Below, piece after piece: positions 1-8,460 of a stretch of 22,104 bases of DNA; within the stretch, counting starts at the first letter, position 1, and each line of letters opens with the position of its first letter. Where the stretch lies: positions 1 through 22,104 of the forward strand of contig JAJYVC010000013.1 in NCBI GenBank assembly GCA_021792235.1. Reading direction: 5' to 3'. The position numbers and the translations under genes are program-made. This DNA is from Microcaldota archaeon (GTDB lineage: Archaea; Micrarchaeota; Micrarchaeia; Micrarchaeales; CABMGC01). Below the pieces are notes generated by a model. That model was not told the DNA's origin, searched no databases, and worked only from the letters and a program-made list of their open reading frames with translations.

Positions 1-1200
1 CCTCCGACATCTTATACAGGAGCTTGCGTATTCGGTGGCACTCCGACAGGCACAGGCAGCCTGAATACAAATAACTGGATACAGATAAACCTGCTTGTCA
101 TACTGCTCTCGTTTTCCATATCAGCAGTAATCTATGCACTGGGTGGCATATTCTCTGCTTCGATGAGGGAGAAGCTGCGTGGTGCGGCGAAATACGAGGC
201 ATTTCAGGGCGTGGTGAGCATAATGATAATAATGGTGCTCATAGGGTTCTCTGCAGTATCCTGCCAGACTGGAGCAGCGCTTACCGTATCTTCATCTAAA
301 ATAATACATACTTCATACCAGGATCCGATGCAGTTCGCAGAATCGTACATCGGCAACCTGATGTTCACGCAGGGTCTCTCGCTTTTCTCGCAGATATACA
401 CGGAGTCAGTGCTGCTCGCTGTGAATGCGAACATAGCAAGCACCATTGAGGAGACCCTAGAAGCCTTGATATACCAGTATGTAGGAGTAAGCTTCAGCGC
501 AGGATTCGTAGGCACCCTTTTCGGATTCTCGGGTGCCTTGGGAGCGACATTCGAGCCAATGATCGTAGTGGCGTTCGGAGTGCTGTTCATGATATACTTG
601 ATCCTGCCTATAATAGAGGCACTGGCGCTTACAGTCATAGTGCCCCTTGCCCTAGTGATGAGGTCTATACCCTTTGCAGGACCGAAGCTGAGAGAATCAT
701 CAGATACCTTCCTTGCACTAGCCATAGGCTTCTACTTCATACTACCTCTGGCAATTCTCATGAACGGATACATAATGGCTTGGATATACAGCAGCCCATG
801 CACTCCAGGCAGTTCCCTGTGCAATCCTTACATCCAGTTCACTCCTGCCTACTCCTTGCAACAGGTATCTGTCAACAATCTCTTCAACACGCCTCCGCAA
901 GCCCTGACTTCCGGATCATGCTCATTCTGCGGATTGCAGATAACCTCCTCATTCTTCTCAAGCGGCTTTTCGCAGGAAGGAGGAATACTCAGCGGATTGA
1001 AGGCAATCTTCGAGGCCACATTCGACATACCGCAGATCATGGTCGAGTACTCCCTTAAAACTGCGGAGTACATGTTTGAAGCCGTTGTGCTTATAGGTCT
1101 TGACCTGGCAATAACACTTGCATTCGCGCAGGGCCTTACCAAGGGTCTAAACGCTGTCAGCAGGATAATTGGCGTAGGTCCATTCTGGGGTAATGTATGA
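1..1200 (+). CDS. Polytopic VirB6/TrbL/CedA-like membrane protein, paralogue 1 (5' truncated by window)
   Basis: The reading frame is open from base 1, so the gene begins upstream and the ATG at 163 is internal. About 399 codons are visible. A Cys lies before the first transmembrane (TM) segment (codons about 27-50), which is followed by a basic/acidic stretch (MREKLRGAAKYEAF), a second TM (about 70-90) and an exported loop. A long hydrophobic hairpin ends in the family motif MRSIPF (Arg at 661-663), then another TM (about 235-255), a Cys-containing outer loop and a last TM (about 355-375). The next four genes share this plan, so they are paralogues. The layout recalls VirB6/TrbL-type channel subunits and archaeal CedA; that assignment rests on architecture and the nearby VirB4-like ATPase, not a database match. 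Unlike its paralogues it ends with an extra tail (GPFWGNV). Its stop overlaps the next start (ATGA), so translation is probably coupled. Confidence 0.72.
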   Translation, partial: PPTSYTGACVFGGTPTGTGSLNTNNWIQINLLVILLSFSISAVIYALGGIFSASMREKLRGAAKYEAFQGVVSIMIIMVLIGFSAVSCQTGAALTVSSSKIIHTSYQDPMQFAESYIGNLMFTQGLSLFSQIYTESVLLAVNANIASTIEETLEALIYQYVGVSFSAGFVGTLFGFSGALGATFEPMIVVAFGVLFMIYLILPIIEALALTVIVPLALVMRSIPFAGPKLRESSDTFLALAIGFYFILPLAILMNGYIMAWIYSSPCTPGSSLCNPYIQFTPAYSLQQVSVNNLFNTPPQALTSGSCSFCGLQITSSFFSSGFSQEGGILSGLKAIFEATFDIPQIMVEYSLKTAEYMFEAVVLIGLDLAITLAFAQGLTKGLNAVSRIIGVGPFWGNV

Positions 1201-2825
1201 GAAGCAGCATAATCTGCATGGCAATTGCCGCACTGTCGCTGGCACCAGCAGTATTCTCAGCCACGCCAATAGTCTCTTCCTATTCTGCATTCACCAACTG
1301 GTTTCCGATAATATTCGCAGCTTCCCTAATTGCCTTTGGACTTGCAGGCATATATTACATGATAGGCTATCTGCTCAACAACAACAGGATAAAGAGCGCG
1401 GCCATATCTGAGGTCGAGCAGGCCGCAGGCAGCATAGCTCTTGTGGTTATAATAGTCGGGGTGCTCTACCTTTTCGGAACGTCAGCATCAATAAGCTTCT
1501 CCGGCCTTCTTGGATCGCACACATCTGATTTTTCAAATATCTGCAACAATTACCTACAGAACAATCAAATATGGATGCTTAGCTCAAACAAGTATGATCT
1601 CGGTCTTCCAGAGCCAACCACTGCTGTGTGCCAGAACCTGATAGGGGCGAATGGGCCAAAGAGCAGCGCTGACCAGATTACAACAAACCTTGACTATGGC
1701 CTTGCTGCAACGTACGTGGTAATAGCCAACATGACAAACCAATCCATATTCGAGCTCAACGCGCTGTACAATTTCGACAGCCTCATTTTCTTCCTAAGGA
1801 ACCTCAAGCCGTTCATAGGCGAATGCTTCCCTGTCACATGCGCAGACCCGTTCTCTCCAACTCTGGAAGAGGTGCAGCTAGTCTACCAACCGTACCACGG
1901 CTACGTGCTTCAGAGGACCGTAATGCCTTCAATAGTCACGCAGGCAAATTTATCCACTTACATGATGGTCCTTGAGCTTGTTATAGTGCTGATGCTGCTA
2001 ATGTTCTGGCCGTACCTGCTAGGCGCCGGCATAGTGCTCAGAACTATACCCTTCACAAGGAGGGCAGGAGGACTGATTATTGCAGCCACTCTTGTGGGTC
2101 TGTTGATACTGCCTACTCTGTTCCTGCTTGAGTATTCCTCATTGAACAATCTCTCCAGCCAGCCGTTCATAGGTGCAAGCCAGATTCCTGGAATGGCCCT
2201 CTGCGGCTTCGGACCTATATCAGGAAGCAACGGCGGGAACGTGCTCTATTGCTACACTGACCAGACAAAGCTCCAGACAAGCTACATATACAAGGGCATA
2301 CAGCCATCAGGCTTCACGCAGACAATGAATGCATGCGGCCCAATGCCTCCAAACGAAGGCAATCCGTTCGATTCGCAGCCACCATGCTATGTGAGGAAGG
2401 ATCTAAGCCTGTACTCCTTTCCAAATGCAGCAAACCTGATATCATTCTACAGCTGCTACCCAAATGATCCGACCGGCACGATATTGCCTATTGAAGCCGA
2501 GATACTGATATCAACACTGATTACAAACGCAGCGCTGCCAGTCACAGTGCTCATGTCCCTTTTTACAAACAACTTCAGCATAGGCTCCAACGGCCTCGTA
2601 GATTTCTTCTTCAATCCGACTGGTGGCGCAAGCTGCATATCGCAGGTAGCTCCTCACAACATGATCGCTGCGTTCACGTCGCTAGTGAACATGTATGGCA
2701 TAATCTCTATCGCCGGATTCATACTCCCGATACTTAACGCACTGGTAATGCTATCTGCATTGACTGGGCTCTCCTCACTGATAGGAGGAGAGACTACCAT
2801 AATAGGTCTGTCGAGGTTCCTGTGA
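1197..2825 (+). CDS. Polytopic VirB6/TrbL/CedA-like membrane protein, paralogue 2
   Basis: The product has 542 aa, the largest of the five paralogues. It has a likely signal peptide (residues 1-22, cleavage after FSA), a TM at about 36-58, an N-N-R-I-K/A..E..E stretch, a second TM at about 76-96 and a long outer loop with several Cys (about 100-250). A long hydrophobic segment (about 254-279) runs into the motif LRTIPFTRRAGG (Arg about 281), then a TM at about 290-308. A second Cys-rich outer region precedes a last TM (about 493-525). It ends in SRFL, resembling the R-x-L/I-L/I ends of paralogues 3-5. Translation starts at an ATG overlapping the previous stop. The expanded loops suggest it contributes most to the outer face of the complex (inference). 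A VirB6-like role is inferred from shared architecture and the ATPase downstream. Confidence 0.72.
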   Translation: MRSSIICMAIAALSLAPAVFSATPIVSSYSAFTNWFPIIFAASLIAFGLAGIYYMIGYLLNNNRIKSAAISEVEQAAGSIALVVIIVGVLYLFGTSASISFSGLLGSHTSDFSNICNNYLQNNQIWMLSSNKYDLGLPEPTTAVCQNLIGANGPKSSADQITTNLDYGLAATYVVIANMTNQSIFELNALYNFDSLIFFLRNLKPFIGECFPVTCADPFSPTLEEVQLVYQPYHGYVLQRTVMPSIVTQANLSTYMMVLELVIVLMLLMFWPYLLGAGIVLRTIPFTRRAGGLIIAATLVGLLILPTLFLLEYSSLNNLSSQPFIGASQIPGMALCGFGPISGSNGGNVLYCYTDQTKLQTSYIYKGIQPSGFTQTMNACGPMPPNEGNPFDSQPPCYVRKDLSLYSFPNAANLISFYSCYPNDPTGTILPIEAEILISTLITNAALPVTVLMSLFTNNFSIGSNGLVDFFFNPTGGASCISQVAPHNMIAAFTSLVNMYGIISIAGFILPILNALVMLSALTGLSSLIGGETTIIGLSRFL

Positions 2826-2835
2826 GGTCACCACC

Positions 2836-4002
2836 ATGAATAGGCTCGCGCTTTTAGCAATAACTGCTTTTATCCTGCTCTCTGCGCAGGCAGCCGTAGC
2901 AGCGTCGCCAAATCCTGTGATAGATTGCAATGCGCTTTTCTCCAGGACGGGCAATACGTATGTGCCAACCCTTGCAAAGATAACTGGCTACGGCGCCATA
3001 GTTTCCGTGACGCTGCTCGTGATACTCATGGTGTTCATGGTCCTTGGTCTGGTCTATGCCATTGGCTATGCTTTCCAGGTGCAGACACTGCTCACATTCG
3101 CGAAGACGGAATTCCTTGAATCATTCGTGAATCTGGTGATACTGGCCATAGTGGGAGGAGGAATAGCCTTCGCCGCCAGTCCGGCCTACTTCTTCGCCAA
3201 CCTAGCATCACTTAGCACCGGCACAAGTATACCTTCATCGCTTTCAGCATACGGCCTGTATACTACAATATGCAGCAATGTGCAGACGAACATAATACTG
3301 GCAGGGCTTGAGAACTGGTTCGGCATATTCCTCAACCTATACATAACCAACATCTTCGCCACAGGCAGCCCTCCTGCAGGAGGGCTTACCATACACCTGA
3401 TGCCAAACGACTTTGGTGTGGCGTTCGTGCCATTTCAGGGCATGGCTCTGGTCACCACTCTTCTATGGGACGCTCAGACCACGTATTTCGGCACAATGTT
3501 CCTTGGCATGTTCATAATAGTGCTGCTAATGATAGTGTATTTTCTGTTCCCCCTTCTGTTCTATGTGGGCATTGCCCTCAGGTCATTCCCTTGGACTAGA
3601 GCCGCCGGCGGCTCGCTCATTGCGCTGTTCATAGCCTTCTACATAATATTCCCTTCGCTTATATACCCATTCTCCGTGAGAATACCAAGTGTCACTAATG
3701 CTGGCGCAGGCCAGGGCTTCTGCTCGAATCCTAGCACGCCATCAAGCATGCAGATCCTTTGCAATACGAACAGCTTCCTTACGGCATCGCCCAGTGATTA
3801 CATAGGCCTGATGAGTTTCAACTTCGGCGATGTCTATTATGCCGACACCTTCTCGTTCATAGAAGGCATAGAGTTCAGCGGATTAAACCTCGTAGGCTTA
3901 ATAATAGCCCTGCTCATATCATATGAGCTGGTGGAGAAGATAGGCAGTCTTCTCGGGGCGCCATCCGTGCAGGGATCAAGGGCATTGAGTAGGATACTAT
4001 GA
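2836..4002 (+). CDS. Polytopic VirB6/TrbL/CedA-like membrane protein, paralogue 3
   Basis: The product has 388 aa. It has a clear signal peptide (residues 1-23, ending AVAA), one Cys shortly after it, a TM at about 54-78, the short K-T-E-F-L-E-S linker and a TM at about 95-115. An exported loop follows. A very hydrophobic stretch (about 215-246) leads into the family motif LRSFPWTRAAGG (Arg about 248), with a further TM at about 255-275. An outer loop with two Cys and a final TM (about 348-367) follow, and the protein ends LSRIL. It sits 10 nt behind paralogue 2, with a GAGGT-like ribosome site before the ATG, and its stop overlaps the next start (ATGATGA). The same operon and plan indicate a subunit of the same membrane assembly. 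The VirB6/CedA-type role is inferred. Confidence 0.72.
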   Translation: MNRLALLAITAFILLSAQAAVAASPNPVIDCNALFSRTGNTYVPTLAKITGYGAIVSVTLLVILMVFMVLGLVYAIGYAFQVQTLLTFAKTEFLESFVNLVILAIVGGGIAFAASPAYFFANLASLSTGTSIPSSLSAYGLYTTICSNVQTNIILAGLENWFGIFLNLYITNIFATGSPPAGGLTIHLMPNDFGVAFVPFQGMALVTTLLWDAQTTYFGTMFLGMFIIVLLMIVYFLFPLLFYVGIALRSFPWTRAAGGSLIALFIAFYIIFPSLIYPFSVRIPSVTNAGAGQGFCSNPSTPSSMQILCNTNSFLTASPSDYIGLMSFNFGDVYYADTFSFIEGIEFSGLNLVGLIIALLISYELVEKIGSLLGAPSVQGSRALSRIL

Positions 4003-5126
4003 TGATAAACGCTTTGATAGGAATAGGCATACTGCTCAGCAACTACTGCACCAGCAGCATAACAAGCTTCCTCACCGCAGGCCCCAACATCTGGTTCCCA
4101 ATCATACTCGTTGCTGCACTTGCAGTGATAGTTGTAGTGGCGATGATATATGTGCTCAGCCCTTTTCTGGGCAGGAACGATATAAAGGTATGGGCGCGGG
4201 CCAAGATATATGATGTGCTAATAACCATAGTGTTTGCACTGATATTCCTGAGCTTCTCAACGGCAATATGCAGCTTCAATCCCACTGCAGCCTTCAATAC
4301 TCTGGGAATACTGCCCAGTGCATGCAACCCTAACGTCTCTGGAAACAACCCCTCCTCCGCTGGCATAAGCGATATATATGGGCTCTCTCTCTGCGATCTG
4401 TACTCCTTCAATCAAGGCGCTGCATCATTCACCTCATCTATATATTGGATATCTATAATCGGCGGCCTGAATCCAGATGTCACAATAGCGCCTTCAGTGC
4501 CAGATTTTCCTATAAATCCGTCCACAGGATCCGGTATAGGTGTGAGCTTCTCGCTGCAGCTCTTCCCGATAGTACTTGTGCACCAATACATAGTGCCATA
4601 CCTCCAGGCGTATTTTGCCGCAGTGCTTGTATCGCAGCTGCTGCAGATACTGCTCAGCTCATCAATGCTCCTACTCTCCATATTCCTGATACTTGGATTG
4701 CTTGCGAGGTCGTTCGAGGTCACTAAGAGCTTTGGAGGTGCCATGATAGCTTTTGCAATCGGCCTCGGGTTTGTATTCCCGCTAATGGCATCCGTCACAT
4801 ATGGCTTCATGGACACTGCCATACAAGGGGCACAGGCAACCGCATGCCAGGGCCTTCCCGTGTCAGGAAACGCATGCACTCTCCTTGACCTTGCGCCAAC
4901 ACTTGTATCAGGAATAATGTCTGTGCCCATAAATGTAATAACTGGAGGAGTATTCTCATTCAGCTCAATATTCACGCCATTGATAATATACGGCGGGTTC
5001 GTTGCAGCTGGCCTGATTCTCATACCGCTGCTCAATTTGATAATCGTTGACGCGTTCATAGTTGACTTTTCCAAGGCGATAGGAGAGAGGATGGACCTAT
5101 TCTCCATATTGACTAGGATAATATAG
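3999..5126 (+). CDS. Polytopic VirB6/TrbL/CedA-like membrane protein, paralogue 4
   Basis: The product has 375 aa. It lacks an obvious cleavable signal peptide: a short N-terminal hydrophobic segment and a Cys (NYC) precede a TM at about 28-55. The conserved charged linker is present (GRNDIKVWARAKIYD), then a TM at about 68-90 and an exported loop with three or more Cys (about 95-190). A long hydrophobic region (about 195-235) leads to the most divergent form of the family motif, ARSFEVTKSFGG (Pro replaced, Arg about 236), followed by TM about 243-265, a Cys-containing loop and a long C-terminal hydrophobic segment (about 320-350). It ends LTRII. The ATG at 3999 overlaps the upstream stop; an adjacent ATG at 4002 is the alternative start. 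Role as a membrane channel subunit is inferred from the paralogous neighbours. Confidence 0.7.
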   Translation: MMINALIGIGILLSNYCTSSITSFLTAGPNIWFPIILVAALAVIVVVAMIYVLSPFLGRNDIKVWARAKIYDVLITIVFALIFLSFSTAICSFNPTAAFNTLGILPSACNPNVSGNNPSSAGISDIYGLSLCDLYSFNQGAASFTSSIYWISIIGGLNPDVTIAPSVPDFPINPSTGSGIGVSFSLQLFPIVLVHQYIVPYLQAYFAAVLVSQLLQILLSSSMLLLSIFLILGLLARSFEVTKSFGGAMIAFAIGLGFVFPLMASVTYGFMDTAIQGAQATACQGLPVSGNACTLLDLAPTLVSGIMSVPINVITGGVFSFSSIFTPLIIYGGFVAAGLILIPLLNLIIVDAFIVDFSKAIGERMDLFSILTRII

Positions 5127-5134
5127 GCGTAAAC

Positions 5135-6223
5135 ATGAAATACAAGATACCAATAATTGCGTTTTCAATCTCCCTGCTTATAGTGAGCCTTGCGCACTCA
5201 CAGTATCCTATCCTGTCCAATTACTGCGGCACCGGCAGTTCTGCAGTTGTGAAGAATTTCGCGCCATGGTACTGCACAAATTCCGATCCGATAATATCGC
5301 GTGAGTGGGCCCAGTACTTCCCAATACTCTTCATAGCCGTCACCCTCTCATACACCATAGCCGCAGTTATCTTCATGTTCGGCATAGCTCTGAGAAACGA
5401 CAGACTCAGGCAGTTCGGAACTGCAGAGCTCTACGAGGCAACTGCCACAGCGATAATGGCGCTGATGTTCACGTTCATAGCCGCTGTTATGTTCGGTCTC
5501 CTGCCTGCGCTTACCGTCGGCGCGATAAATCCGTACGACGCAGCCCTAACTTACATCTCCACCACGATAAACGTCACGTATGCCACTGCAACAAACATAT
5601 TCTACATAGCCGCAGTTGACGATTCATACACTACATTCAGTCTCCAGGGCCAGGCATTTGGCCTCGAAATACCAGACATATTTCCAATACTCACGCTGCC
5701 GTTCTACTATCTGTTCTTCTGGCCAGCATTCTCGATAATCGGTATGATGTTCGAGGCGCTCATATCGCTCTATACACAATTCTACATGATAACCTTCTTC
5801 ATGTATGCGGCAATACCGGTATTCCTTATACCTGGAATAATATTCCGCGCGCTCTTCCCTACAAGGAATCTGGGCGGCATGATGATGGCGATAGCCATAG
5901 GCTTCTATTTCATAATGCCAATGTTGTTCTCCGTGGCGTATTACTTCACGAGCAACAGCATACAGCTGCAGCTGACTCAGGCGCAGAGCGTACTCAACCA
6001 GTATAGCAACAGCGTGCAGAGTTCGTTACCTGAAGCTGCCTCTCCATCGACCCCACTTGTAGGCACCCTGTCGCAGGCAAGGAGCACCATGTCTTCATAC
6101 TGGCTCTCGATCCTCTTCTTCCCCGCACTCATACTGGCAATGACCTACATGATAATAACCCAGATGGCCGAGATTCTCGGAGGAATGGGCAAGACATCGT
6201 CAAAGCTGAGGGCGTTGCTATAG
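5135..6223 (+). CDS. Polytopic VirB6/TrbL/CedA-like membrane protein, paralogue 5
   Basis: The product has 362 aa. It has a signal peptide (1-22, cleavage near AHS), two Cys in the short outer segment that follows (NYC, WYC), a TM at about 62-85 and the family linker (RNDRLRQFGTAELYE), then a TM at about 101-130. A dense hydrophobic block (about 185-235) runs into FRALFPTRNLGG (Arg about 237) and a TM ending FYFIMP. An outer, Ser/Gln-rich, probably helical loop and a last TM (about 322-343) follow. It ends LRALL. It lies 8 nt after paralogue 4 and is the last gene of the paralogue array; a new TATA-like box follows its stop. The same reasoning as for the other four gives a VirB6-like assignment. 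Confidence 0.72.
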   Translation: MKYKIPIIAFSISLLIVSLAHSQYPILSNYCGTGSSAVVKNFAPWYCTNSDPIISREWAQYFPILFIAVTLSYTIAAVIFMFGIALRNDRLRQFGTAELYEATATAIMALMFTFIAAVMFGLLPALTVGAINPYDAALTYISTTINVTYATATNIFYIAAVDDSYTTFSLQGQAFGLEIPDIFPILTLPFYYLFFWPAFSIIGMMFEALISLYTQFYMITFFMYAAIPVFLIPGIIFRALFPTRNLGGMMMAIAIGFYFIMPMLFSVAYYFTSNSIQLQLTQAQSVLNQYSNSVQSSLPEAASPSTPLVGTLSQARSTMSSYWLSILFFPALILAMTYMIITQMAEILGGMGKTSSKLRALL

Positions 6224-6224
6224 C

Positions 6225-6232
6225 TATTTATA
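6225..6232 (+). promoter_or_regulatory. TATA-like box upstream of the LRV-repeat membrane protein
   Basis: The sequence TATTTATA lies just after the stop of paralogue 5, about 30-40 nt before the candidate starts of the next gene. Archaeal TATA boxes lie about 25 nt before the transcription start, which would give a very short or absent leader. This suggests the 704-codon gene can be transcribed separately from the paralogue array. Confidence 0.45.
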
Positions 6233-6270
6233 CCTTAAAACGCCTAAATGAACATAAAGCAGTGAGCATC

Positions 6271-8376
6271 ATGATGCCATTTGTGTTCGGCCTTATACTT
6301 TCATTAGGAGCCATCAATGCGCTCATACCTATACTTATAATACTAATACTACTTGTCGCATCTGCAGGTCTCAACAGAGGATATAGTCTATTCAACTTCT
6401 TCGGCCTTACCACCCTCGCAGGAATAAATCCAGGTGGAAAGGCTTCTATAGCCGGCAAGCAGGCATTCAACTTCGCTGCAGCATTCATATATGGCAGGGG
6501 CTTTGGGAAAACCGTCGGCGCAGGAAAGAAAGCTCTGAAGAGACTAAACCGGTTTGCAGGGAAGAAATTCTCACAACGTGTAGGTGCAAGATTAGATCAA
6601 CACAGGATCAAGAAGGCAGCGAAGCGTGAAAAGAAATCAGGCGTAGCGCAGGTGTCCGGTGCTACTCCAGGAAGGGCTACTAAATGGGGAAAGGTAAAGT
6701 CTGCTGCAGGCCATGTGGCCAGGACTGTTGCTTACAAGCCAGTCAGGCAGACGGCACGTGAAGTCAGGGCAGGCAGAGCTGCGAATAAGGCTAGAAACCT
6801 TGGAAGCAACCCACGGGCAGTTAAAAGGAACCCTCTTTCAAGGGCTGCAACTGCAGCGGTAGGAGGTACAAAGAGGGCATTTAATAAGGCAAGAGAGCAT
6901 TATCCTGGCGCCCGCCTTGCTAAGCGAAGGTCGAGCAGAGAAACTGATATTGGTGCAGCTGCGCCTAAAGTCGGAATGGGCAAGTCAACGCACAAGCAGT
7001 TTGCATCTGCAACCGGGTTTATGATGGCTCCAGGACTCAAGCTTCTGAGCCAGGGGAGGAAAGGCATAAGGAACCTTGTAACTAAGGCGCAGAGAGCAAC
7101 AGGAGGCGGCCCAAATCCCGAGAATGATAAACTGGCGCAGGCAGGCAGGCGAGCTAGAGCTGGCATGGATGAATACGTCAAATCAAAGGGAGGAGTCGAT
7201 AACATGACGCGCGCAGATTGGAGGTCTGCAAGAAAAGCTGCCAGGCAGGAGATAGGGAAAGGTTATGACGAAGCACATAAGCGTGGGTCAAGGACCATAG
7301 TCGGAGCAGGAGTTGCAGGAGCACTGCACTTAGCACAGGCTGCGCATAGTGGCGCAAAAGGCGGAGGAGGTTTAAGAGGTGCGGCACATTCTGTCGGCCA
7401 GCAGCTAAGAGAGAACGTACGCACTGCCGGTCTTAAAGACACCTCAATAGACTCGGCAAAGCTCTTAAGAAGACTTGCAATAATCAATGGCCCTGCCTTA
7501 TCAACCCTCAGATCCAATAGCAAGGACCAGATACGCGCATCATCGATAACCAGCGAGCGTCTTTCCAACATGGAATCAGAAAAGGCCAACAGGGCCGCTG
7601 ACAGGCTCCTAAGTCTCAGGGAGATGCACATAGCGCAGACAAGGAAGCCCGAGCTACTGCAAGAACATATAAAATTAATAGATGGTGAGATAGCTGCTAT
7701 CAGACAGAGGATGATGAGTGAGGGCGTCGCCGGTGTTGGCGCCGCAACTGCAGGCGAGAGGAGCAGAGGCCCGACATTCAATCAAGAAACAATAGACAAA
7801 CTGAATAATCTAAAGGCTGCTGCTGCGCTTAACTCACGGCTGCCACCAGATGAGCTTAATCGACTCTCAAATGATGAGAGCCCCATGGTAAGGGCCGCAG
7901 CACTTAGGAACAAGAACCTGAACATGGATGATGACGAGATCGGAAGGAGGGCAAATGCCGAGAAGCAGCGCGCACATGAGGCTCTTGAAGAGGCGGAGAA
8001 ACAGAGGCAGTATATGGAAGTCAACAAGGCGTCAATGTCAGAGGATGCAAAAAGGGCAGCAGAAGCGCGTCTGTCAGATCTTGAATCAAATGCCAAGAAC
8101 ACGTCAAGAGTCTTCAGCTCCCTGGCGATGAATCCAAAGGCCAGTGCAGAATCTCTAGGCACGATACTTTCTGCATCTCCAACTTCTGACGTCAAGGTGG
8201 CAGTTGCGAAGAACCCCAACTCGACCAACGAGATGCTTGCAAAGATGGCTGCAGACCAAGACAAAACAGTACGCGACACTGCTAACGCAGAGCTTAAGAA
8301 GAGAGGATCCAAGCCAAAACCAAGCGGAGGCCCCGGCGGTCCATCAGATCTCGATGTAGGCCAGCTGACGGGCTGA
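6271..8376 (+). CDS. Membrane-anchored Arg/Lys-rich protein with C-terminal LRV/HEAT-like repeats
   Basis: The product has 701 aa from ATG 6271, which has AGTGA as ribosome site; GTG 6262 would add three residues. The first about 35 residues are strongly hydrophobic and a second weaker hydrophobic stretch follows, so it is membrane-anchored. From about residue 70 to 350 it is very rich in Lys, Arg, Ala and Gly. A coiled-coil-prone, Glu/Lys/Arg-rich section follows (about 560-620). Two stretches (from about 525 and about 630-690) show the pattern of variant leucine-rich (LRV) repeats, for example DVKVAVAKNPNS and DKTVRDTA. The tail is Gly/Pro-rich. I know no named family with this arrangement. 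The basic region could bind nucleic acid or phospholipid, with the repeats as a docking surface. Position between the VirB6-like array and the VirB3/4-like genes argues for a part of the same machine; Gram-positive TrbL-type proteins also carry long hydrophilic extensions. Confidence 0.6.
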   Translation: MMPFVFGLILSLGAINALIPILIILILLVASAGLNRGYSLFNFFGLTTLAGINPGGKASIAGKQAFNFAAAFIYGRGFGKTVGAGKKALKRLNRFAGKKFSQRVGARLDQHRIKKAAKREKKSGVAQVSGATPGRATKWGKVKSAAGHVARTVAYKPVRQTAREVRAGRAANKARNLGSNPRAVKRNPLSRAATAAVGGTKRAFNKAREHYPGARLAKRRSSRETDIGAAAPKVGMGKSTHKQFASATGFMMAPGLKLLSQGRKGIRNLVTKAQRATGGGPNPENDKLAQAGRRARAGMDEYVKSKGGVDNMTRADWRSARKAARQEIGKGYDEAHKRGSRTIVGAGVAGALHLAQAAHSGAKGGGGLRGAAHSVGQQLRENVRTAGLKDTSIDSAKLLRRLAIINGPALSTLRSNSKDQIRASSITSERLSNMESEKANRAADRLLSLREMHIAQTRKPELLQEHIKLIDGEIAAIRQRMMSEGVAGVGAATAGERSRGPTFNQETIDKLNNLKAAAALNSRLPPDELNRLSNDESPMVRAAALRNKNLNMDDDEIGRRANAEKQRAHEALEEAEKQRQYMEVNKASMSEDAKRAAEARLSDLESNAKNTSRVFSSLAMNPKASAESLGTILSASPTSDVKVAVAKNPNSTNEMLAKMAADQDKTVRDTANAELKKRGSKPKPSGGPGGPSDLDVGQLTG

Positions 8377-8395
8377 CGCTATCGCAACACAACGC

Positions 8396-8403
8396 TTTAT
8401 AAC
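8396..8403 (+). promoter_or_regulatory. TATA-like box before the VirB3/VirB4N-like genes
   Basis: The AT-rich gap 8377-8460 holds TTTATAAC here and a second candidate (TTTTAATAA) near 8420-8428, each at a workable distance from the TTG start at 8461. The T-rich stretch between them could also end transcription of the upstream gene. This marks a probable start of a second transcription unit running to 15698. Confidence 0.45.
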
Positions 8404-8460
8404 TTATTTTTGTATGTATTTTAATAAGCCTTAGCTGAGATAAGTAGGCAAGTGGTATGA

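Noticed and set aside
163..1200. Complete gene starting at ATG 163
   Set aside because: The frame is open to base 1 and the upstream part encodes the first TM and Cys that the paralogues also have, so the gene is cut by the window instead.
4412..5107. 231-codon open frame on the minus strand
   Set aside because: It lies entirely opposite membrane paralogue 4, has no membrane or domain pattern, and arises from the codon bias of the real gene.
7782..8312. 176-codon open frame on the minus strand
   Set aside because: Ser/Ala-rich mirror of the LRV-repeat gene, with no supporting start, promoter or neighbours.
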